64,000 bases of DNA from Proteobacteria bacterium UBA2383 (GCA_002343485.1 DDST01000077.1:18971-82970), one strand, 5' to 3'. Positions 27,073-35,958 are shown, counted from the first letter of the stretch. The notes: a model not told the origin generated them from the letters alone. Numbers and translations: made by a program.

Positions 27073-28746
27073 CTAGCCTGTGAGCAAGCTGAGAATCTGG
27101 CGCGGTGCGGCATTCGCCTGCGCCAACAGGCTCTGGCTGGCCTGTTGCAAAATTTGGCGGCGGACCAGTTCGCCAGTTTCCTGACCATAGTCGGCATCAA
27201 GAATGCGTGATCGAGCTGCCGAGATGGTTTCGATATTGATGGCGTTGACGTTGATAAGATGTCCAAGCCGGTTTTGCGCGGCTCCAACATTGCCGCGCTG
27301 CTCATTGAGGTATATCAGTGCCTGATCGACTTTGTCGATGACCGTGTTGGGTGCAGTAGCGACACTGATATTCGAGAGTCCGAGTGTCGTAACAGTGGTT
27401 GCGCCAATGCGGACGTTGAGCGTGTCGCTGGCGTTCTCGCCTACCTGCAAGCTAAAGGAATTCTGGGTGACGCTTTTGTTGTCGAAACCGCCGGGCCATA
27501 CTTCGGCAAAACCGGACAACGGGTCAAGGGTATAACCGCCGGTATCGGGAATCACCGACTCGGCGGTGCGAACTGGGCCACCGTCTGCATCGGCGCCGCC
27601 AATCGCGCCGGTGTCATCATTGGTCAGGTAGCCGCCGTCAATTAAATTTTGTAGATAGGCTTGGCCTCCTGCGGCGCTGGTATAATCTGCGATAAACGCT
27701 GCGGTGTTTGCATAGCTGGTATTGTTGGCTATTGCCGTGTTCAAAGTGTCTCCTGCGCTTAGGTCCGCCATGATGGCTTTTATACCGCCGGTGCTTTTCT
27801 CATGCAAATAACGAATAGCAATGTAACCTGATGAATAATGGTCAGAATCAGAAGCCCAAGGATCAGTGTTAATACCGGTGGCGCCTGCGAGCAAGCTTGT
27901 CAGACCACTGACTGACGTGCCACTGAGACTACCAACGACCCGTTCGTCAGCACCCTGAATGAATTCCGCTGCACCTTCTTTGAACCAGTCAGGAAGGGCG
28001 ATTGAGTAGATGTTATCGGCCATCAAACCATGCACCATTTCATGCGCGATGACCCGGTCGAGGTCCGTGCCGCCGATCTGATCGGGCGGGGTAAAATCCG
28101 TCATATCAACGCGAAGTTCATGCTTTTGAATAGTCGTGCCTAAATAGAAAGATGTTACAGAAGCCAGTTGACCGCCAACCGCGTCGTTCTCCAAGATAAT
28201 CTCGAAAGATGTGCCATGTCCTGTCAAACCATAGTAGGTTTCGACCAGATCTTCCGATTCCCGCAGCCAGGAACCCCGTAAACCGTCGATCACCAGCTGT
28301 TCATTAGTATCGGCGCTGCCGCCATTACCTGTCCCGTCAATCAGTTTTTTGCCATTGAACTCGGTGTGTACGGAGATGCGGTTGATTTCCTGGAGTAACT
28401 GATTTACTTCGCCCTGCATAGAGTCTCGATCCGTACCGTTGTAGGAAGCGTTGGAGGCTTGTATAGCAATCTCACGAATGCGTTGCAGGATGTCACCGAT
28501 ATTGCCCAAGGCTGAATCAGCGGTTTGTAAGAGAGAGATGCCATCATTTGCGTTGCGGTGGACCTGGTTCAGGCTGCGAACGCGCGCGGTCATACGGTCA
28601 GAGATGGCCACACCGGCAACATCGTCCGCAGCGCTGTTGATGCGCAACCCGCTAGATAGCCGCTCCATCGCTTTGCCGAGGTGCTGTTGCTGACTGGTCA
28701 AAGCACGATAAGCAAAGAGTGCCGTCGAATTCGTATTGATTTGCAT
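27073..28746 (-). CDS. Flagellin with inserted metallopeptidase domain (flagellinolysin type)
   Basis: A 558-residue flagellin. The N-terminal D0/D1 part (1 to about 143) starts MQINTNSTALFAYRALTSQQ and has RLSSGLRINSAADDVAG. The C-terminal D1/D0 part (about 465-558) includes GNVGAAQNRLGHLINV and ends ANAAPRQILSLLTG. Between them is a domain of about 300 residues carrying the zinc motif HEMVH (His235, Glu236, His239) and a downstream Glu257 in WFKEGAAEF, the pattern of a gluzincin protease. Flagellinolysins are known proteolytic flagellins in which the variable outer domain is a peptidase displayed along the filament. The frame extends to 28800, but the conserved start is 28746. A sigma-28-type promoter precedes it. 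Confidence 0.92.
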   Translation of the reverse strand: MQINTNSTALFAYRALTSQQQHLGKAMERLSSGLRINSAADDVAGVAISDRMTARVRSLNQVHRNANDGISLLQTADSALGNIGDILQRIREIAIQASNASYNGTDRDSMQGEVNQLLQEINRISVHTEFNGKKLIDGTGNGGSADTNEQLVIDGLRGSWLRESEDLVETYYGLTGHGTSFEIILENDAVGGQLASVTSFYLGTTIQKHELRVDMTDFTPPDQIGGTDLDRVIAHEMVHGLMADNIYSIALPDWFKEGAAEFIQGADERVVGSLSGTSVSGLTSLLAGATGINTDPWASDSDHYSSGYIAIRYLHEKSTGGIKAIMADLSAGDTLNTAIANNTSYANTAAFIADYTSAAGGQAYLQNLIDGGYLTNDDTGAIGGADADGGPVRTAESVIPDTGGYTLDPLSGFAEVWPGGFDNKSVTQNSFSLQVGENASDTLNVRIGATTVTTLGLSNISVATAPNTVIDKVDQALIYLNEQRGNVGAAQNRLGHLINVNAINIETISAARSRILDADYGQETGELVRRQILQQASQSLLAQANAAPRQILSLLTG

Positions 28747-28779
28747 CGGCCTCTTCTCAGTTGAATATTTCAGATACGA

Positions 28780-28806
28780 CCATCGGCAAGTTGGAGCCAA
28801 GCTTGA
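28780..28806 (-). promoter_or_regulatory. Sigma-28 (FliA) promoter for the flagellinolysin gene
   Basis: On the minus strand: TCAAGCTT, 11 bases, GCCGATGG, compared with the flagellar consensus TAAAGTTT-N11-GCCGATAA (six of eight in each box, exact spacing). It lies 34 bases upstream of the start codon. The sigma factor FliA is encoded at 59.5 kb in this window. Confidence 0.75.
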
Positions 28807-28874
28807 GAGTTTTTAGCGGTTGTAAATCTCATCAAATTCGATAAAGAGCTGAATCTTTCTAGGAGAATATTGGT

Positions 28875-29417
28875 GTGAAAGAAAATGCGGCCATCCAACT
28901 CAGGCAACGCATCGCCACGCTCGAGCGCGAAATAACCCTGCTGAAACAGCGTGGTGATCCCTATCGCGGTATTCGCAAGCGCTCCGGTAAAAGAATCTGA
29001 GGTCTTCCCTTATACGGCATCGCCATAGGACCTGACCTGGAGAAGGGCGAATTGCGCGGCCATGCCCGTGGCATCATTGCCAGCGGTGGTTTTGCAACAG
29101 GTGTGTTGGCGCTCGGTGGCATCGTCCAGGGAGTAATTGCGATCGGCGGGTTGGCGCTGGGCCTGTTGTTTGGCATGGGTGGCCTGTCTACCGGACGGCT
29201 GGCTTCCGGCGGGTTAGCGATAGGCGGTATAGCAGGTGGAGGTGCGATTGGCGGTGTCGCCATCGGCGGCGGTGCTTGCGGTTATTATGCTGTAGGCGGT
29301 GAGGCCGCTGGCACGCATGTCATCGGTAGCATGCGGCAGGATCCGGAAGCCGTGCGCTTCTTTAATGAATGGCTGCTGTTTCTGCAGGCTTCTTTCGGTT
29401 GGCATCGGGGCGGCTGA
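28875..29417 (+). pseudogene. Glycine-rich repeat protein interrupted by an in-frame TGA
   Basis: From a GTG at 28875 (AGGAG nine bases upstream) the frame reads a coiled segment (QLRQRIATLEREITLLKQRG) and reaches TGA at 28998-29000. The same frame then continues without interruption as GLPLYGIAIGPDLEKG and a long run of small-residue repeats (FATGVLALGGIVQGVIAIGG...), ending SFGWHRGG. The repeats suggest a beta-helix or membrane-adherent fold. From memory, related proteins have Trp at the stop position (IWGLPLYDIALGPD), so one base (TGG to TGA) would explain it. The 121-codon piece after the stop could restart only from TTG at 29052. Read error, real nonsense mutation or readthrough cannot be told apart here. 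Confidence 0.7.
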
Positions 29418-29440
29418 ATCGACTCCTCACGAGTCTACAT

Positions 29441-29992
29441 CTACACACGCCGCAGCAACACGTAGACGGCTCCCGTTCCCCCATCCATCGCCGGTGCTGA
29501 GCAAAACGCCAGCACTTCATCGCGCTGGCGCAACCAGTGATTAACCTTTTGCTTGAGTACCGGCCCCCGGTGGCGGGAACCGTTTCCTTTGCCGTGAATG
29601 ATGCGTACACAGTGGATATGTTCGCGGCGGACATGGTGAAGAAAGGTGGTAAGCGCTTCTTTAGCGGTTGCGACTGTCATACCGTGCAGATCCAGTGCGG
29701 TCCCTACCCGGAAATGGCCTCGCCGCAGTTTGCGTAATACCGCTTGCTGCACTCCTTCGCGGCGGTAATACAGCTCCTCGCCGGTCTCCAGATCTGCCGG
29801 TTCAAAATAATCTGAGATCATATCGGCCAAGACCTGCTGCTCGTCCGCTTGGGTGAACCGGGGGATCGGCGCTGGATGGCTCAGAGCCGGATCAACCCGG
29901 TCACAGCGCAGTAGTTTGACTGCGCCAACCGTCTGGCGAAACAGTTCCCGGTCCTTGGGATCAACGGTAAAGGGCGGGGCTGACCGGTTCAC
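29441..29992 (-). CDS. Smr-domain protein
   Basis: A 183-residue protein with a C-terminal Smr domain: LDLHGMTVATAKEAL, then CVRIIHGKGNGS, the conserved glycine-rich loop. Stand-alone Smr proteins are thought to act as nucleases on DNA or stalled-ribosome mRNA. The start is GTG, six bases after the stop of the small cysteine-rich gene upstream. Length fits the SmrA/YdaL-like proteobacterial form. Confidence 0.92.
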   Translation of the reverse strand: MNRSAPPFTVDPKDRELFRQTVGAVKLLRCDRVDPALSHPAPIPRFTQADEQQVLADMISDYFEPADLETGEELYYRREGVQQAVLRKLRRGHFRVGTALDLHGMTVATAKEALTTFLHHVRREHIHCVRIIHGKGNGSRHRGPVLKQKVNHWLRQRDEVLAFCSAPAMDGGTGAVYVLLRRV

Positions 29993-29998
29993 AATGAA

Positions 29999-30310
29999 TC
30001 AATAACGATAGCGCCGGGGTTTGACGCCGGATACGCAGCAGCGATCATAGCGTGGCCGCGGAACCGCGTTCTTCAAGAGGCAGCGTGGCCGGGCGCCATA
30101 TAAGGTATACGGCTTGACATAAGTCCAGGACCGGCAGTAGCGATTGTTCAAACAGGCGCTGCGACAGGCTTCGGGCGCCGCCACCCGCAGATTAAACGAG
30201 CGGAAAGTGGAACCCGGACGGATCGTGTTCCATTGCATAGCTTGTGCTTGCACATGGACCCCAAAGGCCATAATGAATCCTGCTGTTGCCAGCATCAGGT
30301 TTTTTTTCAT
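29999..30310 (-). CDS. Small secreted cysteine-rich PAN/Apple-like protein
   Basis: A 103-residue product with a signal peptide (NLMLATAGFIMAFGVHVQAQA) and a compact cysteine-rich body: ACRSACLNNRYCRSWTYV, then PRCLLKNAVPRPRYDRCCVSG. The spacing of cysteines and the SWTYV-to-CLLKN arrangement resemble PAN/Apple modules, which bind proteins or carbohydrates. GAGG precedes the start. The C-terminus is strongly basic (KPRRYRY). Ligand unknown. Confidence 0.8.
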   Translation of the reverse strand: MKKNLMLATAGFIMAFGVHVQAQAMQWNTIRPGSTFRSFNLRVAAPEACRSACLNNRYCRSWTYVKPYTLYGARPRCLLKNAVPRPRYDRCCVSGVKPRRYRY

Positions 30311-30395
30311 GATAATAACCTCGCTGTGTTTTTAGTTAAAAGTAGATTAAAAACCTAATGCTGGCGCAGTGAACCCGGCCTGAATCACCCGCATT

Positions 30396-31691
30396 TCAGT
30401 TTTTGCCGGCTTCAACAAGCGGTTCCCCAGCGGGCGTATTCTGGCTGGACTCCATCCATGTGCGGAATCGGGTCAACAGCCACAGGCCGGGAAGGGCCGT
30501 CAGGGTACAGAACCAGAAGAATCCTTCCCAGCCGAACCGCTCCGCCAGGTAGCCGGTCGGTGCGGCAAGAATAACGCGGGGGATGCCCATCAGGCTGGAT
30601 AGCAAGGCATACTGGGTCGCCGTGAATTTTTTGTTGGTGAGACTGGCCATGAAAGCAATATAGGCGCTAGTACCCATACCGCCCGCTAGGTTTTCGCCGG
30701 TGATCACCAGGGCCAGCACCGGAACGCTATGACCGGCCTGCGCCAAGATAACGAAGCCAAGAATGGTCACCATTTGCAGGATGCCAAAGCGCCACAGTGA
30801 CCGGTAGATGCCCCAGTGCAGGATGAGCATGCCGCCGATCAAGCCGCCGATCACCGTCGCCCAGAAGCCGAACAGCTTGACCACGGTCCCGATCTCGGTC
30901 TTGCTGAAGCCGAGATCCAGATAAAATGGTGTAGTAATGTAAGTGGCCATGGTATCGCCGATCTTGTAGAGCAGGATGAACAGCAAAATCCACACGGCGT
31001 CCTGGCGGGAAAAATATTCGAGGAACGGTTGGACGACGGCTTCATAGAGATTTTGCGGTGTCCCGGCAGCCACATCTGGCTCGCGGGCGAAAAGGGTGGT
31101 GACAATTCCCGCCAGCATGGCGGCAGCCATGAGAAAATACACCCAGGAAAAGGGAATAAAATCCGCGAGAATCAGCCCGCCGCCAGAGGCCAGCAGCATC
31201 CCGGCCCGATAGCCGTTGACGTAAAACGAAGCGCCTAAGCCCTGCTCGTCGTCAGCCAATGACTCACGCCGGTAGGCGTCAATGACGATGTCCTGCGAAG
31301 CAGAGAAAAAGGTCACCAGCAAGGCCGCGATCGCGACGCCGAACGGACTGACGCCGGGATTGACCAGACCCAGACCGGCAATAGCCAAGGTCAGCGCGAG
31401 CTGGATAACCAGCAGCCAGCCGCGCCGCCGGCCCAGAAATGCGGACAGGGTGTAACGGTCCAGGATTGGTGCCCAGACGAACTTGAGCGTATAGGGCAAG
31501 CCCACCAGGGCGAACAGGCCAATTGTTCCCAAATCCACGCCCGCTTCGGTCATCCACGCCTGTAACACCGAGCCGGTCAGTAACAGGGGCAAACCGGAGG
31601 AAAAGCCCATCAACAGGGCGATCAGCATCCGACCGCTAAAGAAGATACGCAAGATGTCGCGGCTGGAGCGGTGGACAGGATCAGAGAGCAT
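30396..31691 (-). CDS. ampG: AmpG-type muropeptide permease (MFS)
   Basis: A 431-residue major-facilitator protein with about 12 hydrophobic spans. The AmpG signature near the N-terminus is clear: ALLMGFSSGLPLLLTGSVLQ and LVGLPYTLKFVWAPILDRY. Later come ASQDIVIDAYR and the loop LTNKKFTATQYALLSS. AmpG imports anhydro-muropeptides released in peptidoglycan turnover. It overlaps the end of the upstream xthA gene by 11 bases, so the two are probably co-transcribed. Confidence 0.93.
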   Translation of the reverse strand: MLSDPVHRSSRDILRIFFSGRMLIALLMGFSSGLPLLLTGSVLQAWMTEAGVDLGTIGLFALVGLPYTLKFVWAPILDRYTLSAFLGRRRGWLLVIQLALTLAIAGLGLVNPGVSPFGVAIAALLVTFFSASQDIVIDAYRRESLADDEQGLGASFYVNGYRAGMLLASGGGLILADFIPFSWVYFLMAAAMLAGIVTTLFAREPDVAAGTPQNLYEAVVQPFLEYFSRQDAVWILLFILLYKIGDTMATYITTPFYLDLGFSKTEIGTVVKLFGFWATVIGGLIGGMLILHWGIYRSLWRFGILQMVTILGFVILAQAGHSVPVLALVITGENLAGGMGTSAYIAFMASLTNKKFTATQYALLSSLMGIPRVILAAPTGYLAERFGWEGFFWFCTLTALPGLWLLTRFRTWMESSQNTPAGEPLVEAGKN

Positions 31692-32454
31692 AGTGGTAAT
31701 CCATGATCAGGGGCGCGTGATCGGAAAAGCGTTCTTCCCGGTAGATCGCGGCGGCGTGGACTTTTTCCGCCAGACCGGGTGTGACGACCTGATAGTCAAT
31801 CCGCCAGCCAACGTTGTTTGCCCAGGCTTGGCCACGATTGGACCACCAGGTGTATTGATCGGGTTCGGGATTCACTATCCGGAAGGCATCGACCCAGCCG
31901 AGCGGCCCGAACAATTCATCCATCCAGGCCCGCTCCTCGGGCAAAAACCCGGAATGGTCGCGGTTGGCCCGCCAGTTTTTCAGGTCAATCTCCTTATGTG
32001 CGATGTTCCAGTCGCCGCACAGGATGAACTCGCGGCCACTGGCGCGCATGGCTTGCAACGGTTCAGCCAACCGTGCCAGGAAATCGAATTTGACCGTTTG
32101 CCGCTCCGCACTGGAGGAGCCGGACGGTAGATACAGCGATACCACGCTGAGATTCTTAAATCGCATTTCCAGCCAGCGTCCTTCACGATCGCATTCCGGC
32201 CAGCCCAGCCCGGTTCGCACCTCATCCGGCTCGCACCGGGCGTAGAGCGCGACTCCGCTGTAGCCTTTGCGCTCAGCATCGTAGTAGTAGCAATGATGGC
32301 CTGCCGGATGATACGGGTCAGATGGCAACTGGTGAATCTGCGCCTTGGTTTCCTGAATGCAGACAATGTCGGCATCCTGCCCGGCCAGCCAGTTGAAAAA
32401 GCCCTTGCGGGCCGCGGAACGGATGCCGTTGGCATTGAAGGTAATGACGCGCAT
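31681..32454 (-). CDS. xthA: Exodeoxyribonuclease III (AP endonuclease)
   Basis: A 257-residue base-excision-repair nuclease. Motifs of the ExoIII/APE1 fold are complete: ITFNANGIRSAARKGFFNWL, the metal-site Glu in DIVCIQETKAQ, GDWNIAHKEIDL with Asp and Asn, and the terminal SDHAPLIMDY. Length is normal. It is divergent from pyrE, 92 bases away. Confidence 0.95.
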   Translation of the reverse strand: MRVITFNANGIRSAARKGFFNWLAGQDADIVCIQETKAQIHQLPSDPYHPAGHHCYYYDAERKGYSGVALYARCEPDEVRTGLGWPECDREGRWLEMRFKNLSVVSLYLPSGSSSAERQTVKFDFLARLAEPLQAMRASGREFILCGDWNIAHKEIDLKNWRANRDHSGFLPEERAWMDELFGPLGWVDAFRIVNPEPDQYTWWSNRGQAWANNVGWRIDYQVVTPGLAEKVHAAAIYREERFSDHAPLIMDYHYAL

Positions 32455-32546
32455 GGCTGGGAACAGACTGTTGGCGATCGGACGAAGTGTTTAAAGAGCG
32501 GTTATGATACGGCATTCTTTTCCTCTGACAGCCGGAATCTCGAACC

Positions 32547-33194
32547 ATGCGAGACTATCAGCGAGACTTTCTTGACTTCGCTATTGAGCGGGGGGTATTG
32601 CGCTTTGGCGAATTTACCCTCAAGTCCGGGCGTATCAGCCCTTATTTTTTCAATGCTGGACTGTTCAACACGGGCGCGGCATTGGCCCGGCTGGGCCGTT
32701 GTTACGCTGCGGCTGTCATCGAAGCCGGGTTGGAATTCGATGTGCTGTTCGGACCGGCTTACAAGGGTATTCCACTGGCGGCCGCGGCCGCCATTGCCTT
32801 GGCCGAACAACATGGCCGGGAAACGCCCTGGTGCTTCAATCGCAAGGAAGCCAAGGATCATGGCGAAGGCGGGCTGATCGTTGGTGCGCTGCTTCAGGGT
32901 CGAGTGTTGATCGTCGATGATGTGATCACTGCGGGTACCGCTATTCGCGAAACGATGCCAATTCTGACCGCGCATGAGGCAATGCCCGCCGGGATCGTGA
33001 TTGCCCTGGACCGGCAGGAACGGGGTCAGGGCGAATTATCAGCCGTGCAGGAAGTCGAGCGTGCTTATGGCATTCCTGTCATCTGCATTGTCAAGCTGGA
33101 CGATGTAATCGCTTATCTGGCGGAGCGTCCGGAGTACATAGCTTATTTGGCAAAGATGCAGCACTATCGCGAACAGTATGGCGTTTCCGGTTGA
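32547..33194 (+). CDS. pyrE: Orotate phosphoribosyltransferase
   Basis: A 215-residue enzyme of pyrimidine synthesis, joining orotate to PRPP to give OMP. It shows [18 protein letters not shown] at the N-terminus, [33 protein letters not shown] (catalytic lysine loop) and the PRPP motif [16 protein letters not shown]. Length is typical of the enterobacterial type. The start is clear of the divergent xthA gene. Confidence 0.96.
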   Translation: MRDYQRDFLDFAIERGVLRFGEFTLKSGRISPYFFNAGLFNTGAALARLGRCYAAAVIEAGLEFDVLFGPAYKGIPLAAAAAIALAEQHGRETPWCFNRKEAKDHGEGGLIVGALLQGRVLIVDDVITAGTAIRETMPILTAHEAMPAGIVIALDRQERGQGELSAVQEVERAYGIPVICIVKLDDVIAYLAERPEYIAYLAKMQHYREQYGVSG

Positions 33195-33246
33195 TCGGCA
33201 GACACTGGTGTGTTTTCCGGCCCATGATGGCGGTAGGAGATGGACA

Positions 33247-33978
33247 GTGACTGATGCAGCGTCTTTATCTTTGCAAAATCAGGTTGCTTTAATCACTGGC
33301 GGTGGACGAGGTATCGGCGCAGCGGCTGCTGAGGCGTTGGCGCGCAAGGGGGCTCATGGGATTGTCGCCAGCCGCACTAAAGAGGAATTGAGGACCACGG
33401 TTGCGCGGATTCGTGACCAGGGGCTGAGCGCTTCGTCGATGGTGCTGGATGTCGCTGACGACAGGGCTGTGGAAGCGGCGTTTGCGAAAATCGCTGCCGG
33501 CTTTGGCCGATTGGATATCTTGGTCAACAACGCGGCCATTATGCGGAGCGGACCGTTTGCTGACCTGGCAATGCCCGATTGGGACCGGTTACTAGCAGTT
33601 AATCTACGCGGCGCTGTCTTGTGTGCGCGGCAAGCGTTCCGGCTGATGCGAGAGCATGGTGGTTGCATCGTCAACGTGTCCTCATTAGGCGGGGTACCGG
33701 GAACGGAAAAATTCCCTGGCTATGCAGCGTATACCGTCAGCAAGTTCGCTCTGACTGGTCTGACCGAGGCGCTGGCCGCTGAGGGTCGAGATTGCCGGAT
33801 CCGGGTTAATGGCGTCGCGCCAGGAGCAGTGGATACCGCGATGTTACGGCAAGCCGCCCCGCATCTGCGTACCTGCACAGTACCTGCCGATGTTGCGAAG
33901 GTGATCGCTTTCCTGTGTGACCCGGCGGAATCGGGTTGCATGACTGGAGCGACGCTAGTTATCAACAGCAACCTATAA
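33247..33978 (+). CDS. Short-chain dehydrogenase/reductase
   Basis: A classical SDR of 243 residues from the GTG at 33247, which follows AGGAG at seven bases; a longer frame from 33178 would overlap pyrE. Motifs: cofactor loop ITGGGRGIGAAAAEAL, DILVNNAAIM, VNVSSLGG with the catalytic serine, and YAAYTVSKFAL with Tyr and Lys. The C-terminal GCMTGATLVINSNL is also typical. It acts on some alcohol or ketone with NAD(P)H. The substrate cannot be told, and linkage to pyrE is probably incidental. Confidence 0.92.
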   Translation: MTDAASLSLQNQVALITGGGRGIGAAAAEALARKGAHGIVASRTKEELRTTVARIRDQGLSASSMVLDVADDRAVEAAFAKIAAGFGRLDILVNNAAIMRSGPFADLAMPDWDRLLAVNLRGAVLCARQAFRLMREHGGCIVNVSSLGGVPGTEKFPGYAAYTVSKFALTGLTEALAAEGRDCRIRVNGVAPGAVDTAMLRQAAPHLRTCTVPADVAKVIAFLCDPAESGCMTGATLVINSNL

Positions 33979-34258
33979 ATTCAGCAGGCTCTGCGCTTCC
34001 TAACGTGATACTCCCATCGTATGGGATAGTTATCGTCATTCGCGCTATACCGGTGTTGCTCAATGTGAAATTACATTGAGGCCGCCTCCGGTTACTGGTG
34101 TGAGTTCTGGGAAGATAGCTGCGTTTGCCACGCTCAAACAGCCGAGGGAGGCATGGGTATCAGGGCAGATGAGAGGATATCCGTTACGGTTCCGGTGTAA
34201 CTGCAAACGGCTTGAAATCATTTGCGGCTGGTTCGAGGTGGTGTTTAAGTGAGCTTAA
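33979..34258. other. Intergenic between convergent genes; one hairpin
   Basis: No gene seen. An 8-bp hairpin CTCAATGT-GAAATT-ACATTGAG lies at 34059-34080, without a T-run. Confidence 0.45.
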
Positions 34259-34777
34259 TCAGCCCCAGCGAATGGTATATGTTGCCCCCTGGCCGGGTGA
34301 CTCGTCGATCCGCAGGCTAACGGCGATGATCCGCTCCTGCCAACGTATCGAGCAGTCGCGGGTCAGTTCCGCCCAGAATCGCTCAAACAGGGCCTCAGCC
34401 AAGTTCTCTGCAGTCACATTATCCATCGCCAATACTGCTACCTCGTCAGCGGGTAGCATATAGCGCTTGCCGCATAGCCGAAAAGCATATTCGCCAGGTT
34501 CAATGGGCAGTGTTTCCAGCCACGGGCTATCGCCGGCAATCAGCAATTTTTCATCCCATTCGGCGCAAGCCGTCCGTAATGCCTGTTTAAATACTTCATA
34601 GCTGAGCATTCGCGGTAGAGCCGGTTCGGTCAGTTCCACTTCAAGTTCAACTTGATAATTATGGCCGTGCAAGCGTTCCTTGCTGCCATCGGGAAAGACG
34701 GTCATGTGTGCTGCTGCGAACTTGAGAGTGTCCTTGCGGATATGGATCTTCCAACTCCGCATGTCATGGCCAGTCAT
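34259..34777 (-). CDS. 6-pyruvoyl-tetrahydropterin synthase / QueD-family protein lacking the usual catalytic cysteine
   Basis: A 172-residue T-fold protein. Zinc ligands are present in FAAAHMT and LHGHNY, and the C-terminal acid in DESPGQGATY. In QueD and PTPS the catalytic cysteine sits four residues before HGH; here the segment is GSKERLHGHNY, with lysine at that place and glutamate next to it. The protein matches a proteobacterial subfamily that I recall with ERENLHGHN-type loops. Whether it makes a queuosine or pterin intermediate is unclear. It is not near other queuosine genes. Confidence 0.8.
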   Translation of the reverse strand: MTGHDMRSWKIHIRKDTLKFAAAHMTVFPDGSKERLHGHNYQVELEVELTEPALPRMLSYEVFKQALRTACAEWDEKLLIAGDSPWLETLPIEPGEYAFRLCGKRYMLPADEVAVLAMDNVTAENLAEALFERFWAELTRDCSIRWQERIIAVSLRIDESPGQGATYTIRWG

Positions 34778-34791
34778 GCTGTTGCTCCAAT

Positions 34792-35061
34792 TTAATCAGT
34801 CGGTTGCGCAGCGAATGCCCGCAGCCATTCATCCAGCGCCGTCGCATGGCCGCATCCAGCGAACGGTTCGGTGAACCCATAATGACTCAGTTTACCTAAA
34901 GGGCGAAGCAAATAGAGTGTCAAAAGCAGGGGCAGCCAGTCATAGGAAAAGTTCAGGATGGAATCATTCAGTCTCCTTATCTCCTGCCACGGGGGCGAAG
35001 GTGAGGACGAGGGAGTAAGTCCTTGAAACCGCTGCCTTCGCCTCCAGCCTCTCTCCCGCAA
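34792..35061 (-). CDS. Short frame of doubtful status, possibly a gene end
   Basis: An 89-codon frame ending GFTEPFAGCGHATALDEWLRAF plus a short tail, which looks like a genuine C-terminus. Its first part (RERGWRRRQRFQGLTPSSS) is translated from the repeat-like sequence at 34985-35074 and is unlikely to be native. It could be a truncated gene whose 5' end was replaced by the repeat. Family not recognised. Confidence 0.25.
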   Translation of the reverse strand: MRERGWRRRQRFQGLTPSSSPSPPWQEIRRLNDSILNFSYDWLPLLLTLYLLRPLGKLSHYGFTEPFAGCGHATALDEWLRAFAAQPTD

Positions 35062-35074
35062 GCGGGCGAGGGGA
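35050..35074. repeat. Palindromic intergenic repeat unit
   Basis: CTCTCCCGCAAGCGGGCGAG followed by GGGAG, with a CCCGC/GCGGG core stem. This is the type of extragenic palindrome scattered through many gammaproteobacterial genomes. A second G/C-rich tract at 34989-35012 is partly complementary to the surrounding bases. No other copy was found in the window by eye. Confidence 0.5.
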
Positions 35075-35161
35075 GTGAGCAGTCACTTCAGGGTTGACCA
35101 GAAACTCAGGCGGTATCCCTGAGCGATATCATTGCCGTTAATTTTATAGGAATTAATTATT

Positions 35162-35809
35162 TTGAAAATTAGTATGATAATCAGTGCCATGTTACTGGCA
35201 GTTGTGGCTTTGACGGTTGCAGCGAATGAGACAGTAATGGTTGGCCGGTTTTCGGCGGGTGATCTGACCGATTGGCGAAACAAATCGTTTCAAGGTGAAA
35301 CCCGTTATCGCTTCGATGGCCGGACTGGACGGCAGGCGCTACTCGCTGAAAGCCAAGGTACAGCGTCAGGGCTGTACCGGGAGATTAAAATTGATCTGAG
35401 CCGCACGCCTTGGCTCAACTGGTCATGGCGGGTGGATCGAGTGTTGAATGGTGTGGATGAACGCACGAAAGCTGGCGATGATTACCCGGCCCGGGTCTAC
35501 GTAGTGGTTTCAGGTGGCACGGCGTTTTGGAAAATGCGTTCTCTGGTCTATGTTTGGTCCAGCCATCAACCGGTAGGCTCAATTTGGCACAATGCCTATA
35601 CTAGCAATGCCCGGGTCATGGCCTTACAGTCAGGCATAAAAAATGCCGGTCACTGGATCAGTGAGAAGCGCAATATCCGCATCGATTTCCAGCAATTATT
35701 CGGCGATGAGATTGACTCCATCGACGTTGTGGCACTGATGACTGACACCGACGATAGCGGTCAGAGCGCCTTGGCTTGGTATGGCGATCTCTATTTCACA
35801 GCACAATGA
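35162..35809 (+). CDS. DUF3047-type exported protein
   Basis: A 215-residue product with a signal peptide (SMIISAMLLAVVALTVAANE). The body matches the DUF3047 family as I know it: WSWRVDRVLNGVDERTKAGDDY, ARVYVVVSG, VYVWSSHQPVGSIWHNAYT and a final VVALMTDTDDSGQSALAWYG. The fold is probably a jelly-roll. The annotated start is TTG (AGGA 11 bases upstream); Met5 would shorten the signal. Function unknown. Confidence 0.85.
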   Translation: MKISMIISAMLLAVVALTVAANETVMVGRFSAGDLTDWRNKSFQGETRYRFDGRTGRQALLAESQGTASGLYREIKIDLSRTPWLNWSWRVDRVLNGVDERTKAGDDYPARVYVVVSGGTAFWKMRSLVYVWSSHQPVGSIWHNAYTSNARVMALQSGIKNAGHWISEKRNIRIDFQQLFGDEIDSIDVVALMTDTDDSGQSALAWYGDLYFTAQ

Positions 35810-35958
35810 AGAGCCTGTTTTTAAGCTAAATTTTATGAGAAAATTGATACTAAATTTGACAAATTGATAGTCATGGCGGGCATCGATGAAGTCTATCAGG
35901 TCATTCTCCGTTCCCCACTTTCAGCCGGTATACCGGGCTAAATGTCTCTTAAAAAATC

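Noticed and set aside
29052..29417. Independent small glycine-rich gene starting at 29052
   Set aside because: The start is TTG without a ribosome site, and the same frame extends upstream through conserved-looking sequence to the TGA, so it is the second half of one interrupted gene.
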